Shown: positions 59,101 through 64,000 of the stretch, piece after piece
Numbering within the stretch: position 1 is the first letter of the stretch
How the letters are laid out: each line of letters starts with the position of its first letter
NCBI RefSeq assembly: GCF_037893015.1
Contig: NC_133666.1
Span: forward strand, 620,167,156-620,231,155
Source of the DNA: Macrotis lagotis
Taxonomy: Eukaryota > Chordata > Mammalia > Peramelemorphia > Peramelidae
Length of the DNA: 64,000 nt
Direction: 5' to 3'
The notes under the pieces: generated by a model
The model's database searches: none
Told to the model about the DNA's origin: nothing
What the model saw: only the letters and a program-made list of their open reading frames with translations
Translations under genes and position numbers: made by a program

Positions 59101-61371
59101 ATGAATATTGAATGCAAAGTGAATAATTTTTCCTCCATTTAATTCCCTTCTCCCTTCAAAAGACTGTTTTTAAAATTATATAAAATACCAAGTACAATAT
59201 AAAACAACAAAGTATAATTAAAAGTTAAGTTCTCAATGCATGACAACAGCAAGAACATGATGAGGATTAAGATAGCATTTATATAGTGCTTTAAGGTTTG
59301 CAAAGTATTTTACAAATATCCATTTTATCACAACCCTGGAAAGTAGGTCTATTATTAATCCATTTTTCAGATGAGGAAACTGGGGCTGACAAGGGTTAAA
59401 TAACTTGGCCAAGTTCACATAGCTAAGTATTAAATGAGGTAAGATTTGAACCTAGAGCTTCCTAACTCCAAGTCCAGAATTCTAACTATATATCACAGTT
59501 ACTGAGGATTAAAGAGAAGTTAGCTGCCAGAATGAGGGAAGCAGATCTCAAATGCAATAAATAAATTTCATTTGTTTAAACAAATATTTATTAAATGCCC
59601 TACTAATAGGCACTAGGGATACAAACCTAAAAATATTACAAAATCTATCATCAAGGAACTTATACCATGTAGAAGAGAGGGTATTTGCGAGGAAGGCTAT
59701 GTGTAGTTGAAATACACATATATAACTCTTACACAATTTGGGTTAAGATAAAGGCAAAGAAGTATTTTGGCAAAATCTGGGAAAGCACACTTTCAGATGG
59801 ATTCATCAGAGAAGAGTTGATAGAGGAGGTGGTATCTGAGCTGAACCTTTAAAACAGTTAAAAGATTCTTAGGTAATATAGAGAGTATTCATTCCAGGCA
59901 TAGGGGACAACCTGTGCAAATACACAGAGGTAAGAAACAGCATGTAAAACTTGCAAAGTAGCTGTTAGGATAGTTTGGTTGGAACTTGGAGGACATTAAA
60001 ATGAAGATGTAAATATAGATTAGTGTTACATTATATAAGGCCTTAAAGGCCATGCTAAGGAGTTTGATTTAATCTTTATGAACTATAAAACTACATAAAG
60101 CAAGTCTGTGGAAAGTGGAGAGGTATGGCCTATAATATGAGAACTGTATGTCACAACAGAAAAGGAGAGCTTAGGAAAAGAACTGCAAATTATCCTGGCT
60201 TCTATTCTGAATTTATTTTCTACATCTGTTTTTATGGGTTAGCCAGCATAAGCAGGGGAGGAATTTTGCCATTGGCCATGGCTATGATTGGTGCAAGGAT
60301 GACCAACAGTCTCAAACTCGCCATTCAAGTTTGGTACTCTGCCTCTGCTTTGATGACTATGGAGTCTTGGGTCCCTGTGTTGATCAACTATAATTCCCAG
60401 GTTATAACAGTCCTGCATTTACTTACCTCTTGAGACAAAGATCATGGGTAGAAGGTACCAATTAATGGTTGCACAGGTTGTCTGAACACTGTGTGATCCT
60501 TAGCACATTCTGCCTACACTGCCAACACTCTGGAGTAGGAGATCTTACAATCTTAAAGGCTACCATGCATAAGCTATTTCCCCCCACAGAAAATAAAGTT
60601 GTTGAGGGGCTGTTTTTGTATCCTCTGGGCCTAGTCCAGTGCCCAGCACATAGAAGGTGCTTAATAAATGCCTGATGAATTAAATAAAAATTTTAAAAAA
60701 GAACTATGTGATAAAAAATTTTCTTTATCAAAGATATTTCTAAAAGCATTTTTTGTAATTTGGAAAAGTTGAAAAAAACACAGTACCATCCGATGATTGG
60801 GTAACAACTGAATAGTTTCTCATAAATCAAAGTACTGGATAAAATAAATAAGGACGGTAAAGAAAAACAAAAAGATAGAATACAAGGAAAAAATGCAAAG
60901 TGAAGAAAGCAGAGTTGGAGGATGAATACATATAATGATGAAACTACAGCAAAGAAAAATAAATGCACAAATATAGGGTAAAATGGACAAAAACAATGAA
61001 AGATGTTTTACATAATTTTTTTGTTGGGCCCTCTGTACATCAACTTCTACAGACCCAAGTTACCTGCGGGGGGGTGGCTCTCTTAGTCGTGCAGAGAGCC
61101 CTAGGATCACAGCCTGTACACTCTCTTTTGTTGGTCTTTTCTGTAGTGGAATCCGTGGGCAATTTGAATTCTCACGCAGTAGCTGCTGGAAGCTAAGGAG
61201 AGGGAAAGGCCACATCTGTACTAGCTTCTGCAGCACCAATGTTTTTCTGTCTAAGAAGGCTGCCTTGAATAGGACTGCGTACAGTTCCTGGGGCAAGAAT
61301 GCCAGGGCCTGGCAAGCAAAGACCTGGTCCTGGATCACCTGACGGGCACACAGGAACACCAGGGAATGCAT
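52590..61371 (-). CDS. LRRC14: LRRC14-type leucine-rich repeat protein, three coding exons, complete
   Basis: The coding sequence is join(52590..53145, 53639..54262, 61064..61371) on the minus strand: 308+624+556 = 1488 nt, or 495 residues plus a TAA stop. Both introns are GT-AG and both exon junctions are in phase 2. The protein begins MHSLVFLCARQV and ends DYFSL. It carries the PRAME/LRRC14 N-terminal block (LPQELYAVLFKAAF then WPFPLLSFQQLL), the DLRV/LRLCCRD segment, and leucine-rich repeats over about residues 205-460 (LRRVDLCFNNL, LRELNMGSS, LESLELAFC, LKKLDLSGNNL, LRYLGLYGN). From memory, human LRRC14 is 493 residues and aligns end to end; the paralogue LRRC14B fits worse. In humans the protein is reported to bind IKK-beta and damp NF-kB signalling, and relatives can be cullin-2 substrate receptors. 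Both roles here are inferred from family. A basic run at residues 150-160 is not in the human protein as I recall it. Orthologue versus marsupial duplicate cannot be settled without synteny. Confidence 0.93.
53146..53638 (-). other. intron 2 of the LRRC14-type gene
   Basis: A 493-bp phase-2 GT-AG intron between coding exons 2 and 3. I see no repeat or coding sequence in it. Confidence 0.85.
53639..54262 (-). CDS. LRRC14: LRRC14-type gene, coding exon 2
   Basis: The acceptor TTCTCTCTTTTCTTAG|GAAGCTG joins exon 1 to give ...PPPRRKLQLQLLDMTG. The donor reads CTACTCAG|GTAGGTGG. The exon encodes residues 103 (part) to 311 (part): the LDMTG segment, a basic run RQRRKRAKRRK, VRVDLRV, the PLRLCCRDFRAEELP block and the first leucine-rich repeats. 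It is open throughout with no stop or frame change. Confidence 0.93.
54530..54995 (+). mobile_element. old L1 3' end in intron 1
   Basis: gaaggggatagtttcagaaa, ccacaggtccagaggactca, then an A-rich end (aaataaaaataaaaagg). Confidence 0.65.
54996..55389. other. unassigned intronic DNA
   Basis: No repeat named; AT-rich. Confidence 0.45.
55405..55560 (+). mobile_element. CORE-SINE in intron 1
   Basis: Target duplication ataaaagaccaaatg at 55390-55404 and 55561-55575. Confidence 0.93.
55577..55716 (+). mobile_element. CORE-SINE inserted in the target duplication of its neighbour
   Basis: It begins inside the 3' duplicate of the SINE at 55405. Its own flanks are accaaatga (55568-55576) and atcaaatga (about 55718-55726). 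Confidence 0.88.
56395..57260 (-). mobile_element. CR1/L3-like LINE reverse transcriptase relic
   Basis: Minus-strand text reads SCRVPWGSALGSMLLNIFI, matching the GVPQGSVLGPLLFNIFI motif of CR1-group reverse transcriptases, followed by KGICNIFTKFANDAKLRG, matching the FADD catalytic box. It is worn and interrupted near 57030-57165 by an RTE-like SINE tail. An ancient relic antisense to L1s nearby and co-oriented with the host gene. Confidence 0.7.
57030..57165 (-). repeat. RTE-like SINE tail in the CR1/L3 relic
   Basis: Plus strand: tttgtccttcattcttggag, aagaccaagacaaaagggaa, gtgatgccatgacatgtaag; the same tail as 8010 and 23115. Confidence 0.7.
57655..57960 (-). mobile_element. old L1 fragment in intron 1
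   Basis: tctcattctgcattgagccc and atcatgtctgtgtcaagagg fit an old antisense L1 block. Tentative. Confidence 0.45.
58375..59215 (+). mobile_element. old L1 ORF2 end and 3' part in intron 1
   Basis: tgataaaaggccaaaggaaa, attctggagaataatttaga, actatgcccaaagtcaaact, gaactgatgcaaagtgatat, then an A-rich end. Confidence 0.75.
59260..59500 (-). repeat. MIR element in intron 1
   Basis: tatagtgctttaaggtttgc, tttcagatgaggaaactggg, ttcacatagctaagtattaa: reversed MIR. Confidence 0.85.
59580..60110 (+). repeat. ancient interspersed repeat in intron 1
   Basis: Starts aaatatttattaaatgccct, then catcaaggaacttatacca, then the longer body also seen at 62060-62400. Family name unknown to me. Confidence 0.45.
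60600..60685 (+). repeat. L2-like 3' end in intron 1
   Basis: ttgttgaggggctgtttttg, cagtgcccagcacatagaag and gtgcttaataaatgcctgat match the L2 3' end plan. Confidence 0.65.
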
Positions 61372-61422
61372 GGCTGCAAGCAATGTATACCGGATGCCTG
61401 GGAGACAGAGAGGAGGAAGCAC
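61064..61422 (-). CDS. LRRC14: LRRC14-type gene, coding exon 1 (with 51 bp of likely 5' UTR)
   Basis: Coding runs from the ATG at 61371 down to 61064 (residues 1-102 plus two bases of the next codon). The donor reads CGCAG|GTAACTTG. An upstream in-frame ATG at 61422 would add 17 residues, but the family starts at MHSLVF/MHTLVF. The sequence just upstream (TTTTCTCTTGGCAG, ending at 61423) is a good splice acceptor, so 61372-61422 is better read as the end of the 5' UTR. The exon encodes the family's conserved N-terminal region, including the LPxELxxxLFKxAF and WPFPLLSFQQLL motifs. Confidence 0.88.
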
Positions 61423-62060
61423 CTGCCAAGAGAAAAGAATTGCACACTTAAAATCAATCTTACAGGCCCATAAGTTTCAGGTCATTATAAAACTACACAA
61501 CTAGGGTACATACAGCTACCATTCTACAATCCTTGAACAACCAAAAAATTTAACTCAGCATTTATTGGGTACCTACAGTGTGCACAGCCCAGCTTTAGGG
61601 TCCTATCCCCTCCTTATTTTATTATTACCAAAGCCTTGTTTCATAGTTGATCTGTTCCAACTTCCTCCTTCTGAGTGTCTTACCAGCAATCTCTTTTTTA
61701 TCTATTCCAAATACTCAAGGAACCAATGCTTTAGGGAGGGGGTATATAAGGTTACTTTCAAAGGTCCTTTCTTCATTTGGGTCTACTGACAAACTTCCAG
61801 TGGGTATAAGACTAATTTGGAAGGCACAGATGAGAAGTTGTGAGGACAAAGCTAGAGGCATTAAGTTCTGAATATGTTGTGAGCAACGGACTAAATTCTA
61901 GAAAGGGTAAAAAAAAAAAATCCTGACTTGAGGGAGAACCCTACAGGAGAAGACAAACTTGCAAACAGATATGTACAAACAAACTAAATACAGGCCAAGA
62001 ATTCAACTATACAAGTATAGAATGAAATATTGACTAGAAAGCAATTTATGTGAATAATCC
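61423..62060. other. unassigned DNA upstream of the first coding exon
   Basis: No CpG-rich promoter is visible. The likely acceptor at 61423 means the transcription start should be further upstream. Confidence 0.45.
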
Positions 62061-62400
62061 AATTCAATAAACATTACTAAGCAGCTAATATGTACAAAGT
62101 ACTGGGGATATAAAGTTAAAAAAAATAGTCCCTGCCCTCAAGGAGTTTCCAATCTAATGGTCGAAGATAACACACACAAAGGAAAGCTGAAAAGCAAGTA
62201 GGAGTAAGCTGTGGACAAAAGGGGAGACTCCTGGCATAGGGAGCATGATGTTCCACTTAGAGATAGAACTCATTAAGTCATCAATATGTGGAAACCACTA
62301 AAACATAAATACTAATATTCATAAGCCAGAGAGCAGTAGCCCTAGATAGTTCATATGTGGTATGTTTAGGTCTAATATATCATTTTAGGAATGCCACCAA
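62060..62400 (+). repeat. ancient interspersed repeat
   Basis: ttactaagcagctaatatgt, tccctgccctcaaggagttt, ccaatctaatgg: same family as 27400 and 59580. Confidence 0.5.
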
Positions 62401-62621
62401 GCCCAAGATGTAGTCAAGAGAGGGGGGAACAAGAATGGCAAGGGAAAACTTGAAACAATGTCATATAAGGGATTATTGAAAGAGGGCTGTTTAATCCAAA
62501 ATAAATTAAGGAGGATAGATTGTTAAAGATATGGAAAAGGGTTTAGAGGAGAGATCAGAGCTTTGGGACATGAAGCCATTCAACCACATGTGGTAGTTGA
62601 AGCCATAAGAATAGATGAACT

Positions 62622-62768
62622 AGGGGGCAGTTAGGTAGTGCAGTGGATAGAGCACTGGCTCTGGAGTCAGGAGGACCTGAGTTCAAATCCAGCCTCAAAC
62701 ACTTAATCACTTAGCTGTGGGACCCTGGGCAAGTTACCCCATTGTCTTGCAAAAACTGGGTGAAAAAA
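62622..62768 (+). mobile_element. CORE-SINE, complete
   Basis: Target duplication aatagatgaact at 62610-62621 and 62769-62780. Confidence 0.93.
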
Positions 62769-63066
62769 AATAGATGAACTCACAAGAGGGATGAAATGGA
62801 GAAAGACATTAAAGTCAAAAATAATTCTAGATTTAAATCTTAGCTCAATATTATGTTCAATGGTCCAAATGTTCTGAGGAGAAGTAATACCTAGGACAAT
62901 GGATTTATGCTGATCTGAATTTATGTCAAAAACCAAATTTATTAACATGAGTATCTAAGTGTCTGATATAAAGTAGCACTTAATGCTAGTTGGATTAAAT
63001 TGAACAGTGATCTTCTTCCAATACAAAAGACTCCTCAGAACAAGAAAATAAAAATCAGAAAGGTAC

Positions 63067-63147
63067 CTGCAGAATATATGGGATTAGAGATAGAAAATTA
63101 GTGTCAATGAAGTTGACCAAGTCCATCAGGAATGCTTTTTGTGTAGT
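63067..63147 (-). other. candidate 81-bp exon, unidentified
   Basis: On the minus strand, CTCTTCCACAG at 63148 is an acceptor-like site and CTGCAG|GTACCT at 63067 is a donor-like site. They bound exactly 27 codons that read TTQKAFLMDLVNFIDTNF then LSLIPYILQ, with phase 0 at both ends. Immediately upstream, another frame (MVPPTIRKLLELLPLEY...) is also protein-like. I recognise neither. It could be an exon of an unknown gene or alternative transcript, a fragment of a frameshifted host pseudogene, or chance. Confidence 0.3.
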
Positions 63148-63671
63148 CTGTGGAAGAGTTTGACTGTATACTCAAGAGGCAACAATTCTAGCAGCTTTCT
63201 TATTGTTGGAGGCACCATGTGAACAAGAACACTGTCAGTTCTGTAACATTTATTTTGAAAATGTAAATTTGTTCGAGACAATGTATTAGGAATAATTTGA
63301 GAATAACAATTTCATAAAAATGTTTGACTTTGTAATCAACACTGAGAATGCAGAAAACAGCATCTCTTTACAAAAAAAATCACAACCTGCAACCCTTCAA
63401 TATCATTTTCCACAAGAAAACTTTAGAATTTTTTTCAAGGTGAGGCTGCCTTCTGGCTTGCAGTTAATCAACTTTGCCAGCCACAGTAGTCAAAGGTCAC
63501 TCTTTATTGCAGCATATATTTATTTCTTAAACTTATATATATATAAAACTATGCTACTGATTTTATTTGGTTCATCTTTTTTATGTATCACTGATGAAGA
63601 ATGTGGTATCCCAATCCCATTTTCCCAAAGGACCTGTGGTCTGTTTTTGTATAGCAGTAATTTTTAGGAAA

Positions 63672-63917
63672 ATGTTATGGCGACAAGATGGTGCAGTGGA
63701 TAAAATGCCAAGCTTGAGGTCTGGAAGGCTCATTATAAGTTAAAATCTGGACTCAGACATTTACAAGCTATGTGACTAGGCAAGTCACTTAACCCTGTCT
63801 GCCTCAGTTCCACATTTGAGCTGGAGAAGAAAATGGCAAACTATTCCAGTATCTTTCCAAGAAAACTCTGGGTGGAGTCACAAAGAGTCAGCCATAACTG
63901 AAATGACTGATCTATAG
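63672..63917 (+). mobile_element. MAR1-type SINE with BovB-like tail
   Basis: Head gacaagatggtgcagtggat; middle ccctgtctgcctcagttcc; tail aagaaaatggcaaactattc, gagtcacaaagagtcagcca, ctgaaatgactga. Confidence 0.88.
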
Positions 63918-64000
63918 ATATCATGTTATAGCAGAGTTGACTATTCCACTTTCTTTTCACATTTCACATACTCACATTTACTTATATTATCACCCAGCCT

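Larger units (their letters stand above)
54263..61063 (-). other. intron 1 of the LRRC14-type gene, filled with repeats
   Basis: A 6.8-kb phase-2 GT-AG intron. It contains L1 3' sequence (54530-54995, 58375-59215, 57655-57960), two stacked SINEs (55405-55716), a CR1/L3-like reverse transcriptase relic (56395-57260), a MIR (59260-59500) and L2-like ends (about 60600-60685). Its size is unusual for LRRC14, which I recall as compact in placental mammals. Confidence 0.85.

Noticed and set aside
61193-61447. 84-residue minus-strand frame over exon 1
   Set aside because: It is a shadow of coding exon 1 in another frame; the family match is in the frame starting at 61371.
63320-63667. 115-residue plus-strand frame
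   Set aside because: AT-rich, with TA-repeat codons and no recognisable domain or splice context.

Overview
The window looks like marsupial nuclear DNA. It is AT-rich and packed with tRNA-derived CORE-SINEs (about 130-150 bp, ending in an A-rich tail after a 'gccttgcaaaa' motif). It also holds MAR1-type SINEs with an RTE/BovB-like 3' tail, SINEs with another RTE-like tail, many L1 3' ends of one family, MIR/L2/CR1-like relics and a half-L1 (HAL1) element. This mix is typical of marsupials. An Australian lineage is possible, but I cannot fix the species from sequence alone. Family names are given from recognition, not from a database search.

One host protein gene is clear: a complete LRRC14-type coding sequence (PRAME/LRRC14 leucine-rich-repeat family) on the minus strand. 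Its three coding exons are 61371-61064, 54262-53639 and 53145-52590. They splice in frame through canonical GT-AG sites to a 495-residue protein. Coding exon 1 appears to start at an acceptor 51 bp upstream of the ATG, so a non-coding first exon and the promoter should lie beyond position 61422, possibly outside the window. Intron 1 (about 6.8 kb) is full of L1, SINE, MIR and CR1-like relics; intron 2 is 493 bp.

Layout: 1-8700 holds nested SINEs and antisense L1 3' ends. 8753-12249 is a complete-length HAL1 with matching target-site duplications, a broken ORF1, no ORF2, and an unusual 3' region with two successive L1-like 3' ends and three G+C-rich SINE-like blocks. 14395-14847 (minus) is an open frame for a 150-residue protein that I do not recognise. 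16692-17862 is a 7SL (SRP) RNA pseudogene split by an L1. 18000-52000 is gene-poor repeat sea with many interpretable nested insertions. 52590-61422 is the LRRC14-type gene. At 63067-63147 (minus) is a coding-like 81-bp candidate exon of unknown identity.

I found no tRNA, rRNA, CRISPR, operon-like structure or obvious novel multi-gene system. The points most worth following up are the 150-residue frame, the composite HAL1 3' end, the basic insert in the LRRC14-type protein, the candidate exon upstream of it and the split 7SL pseudogene.
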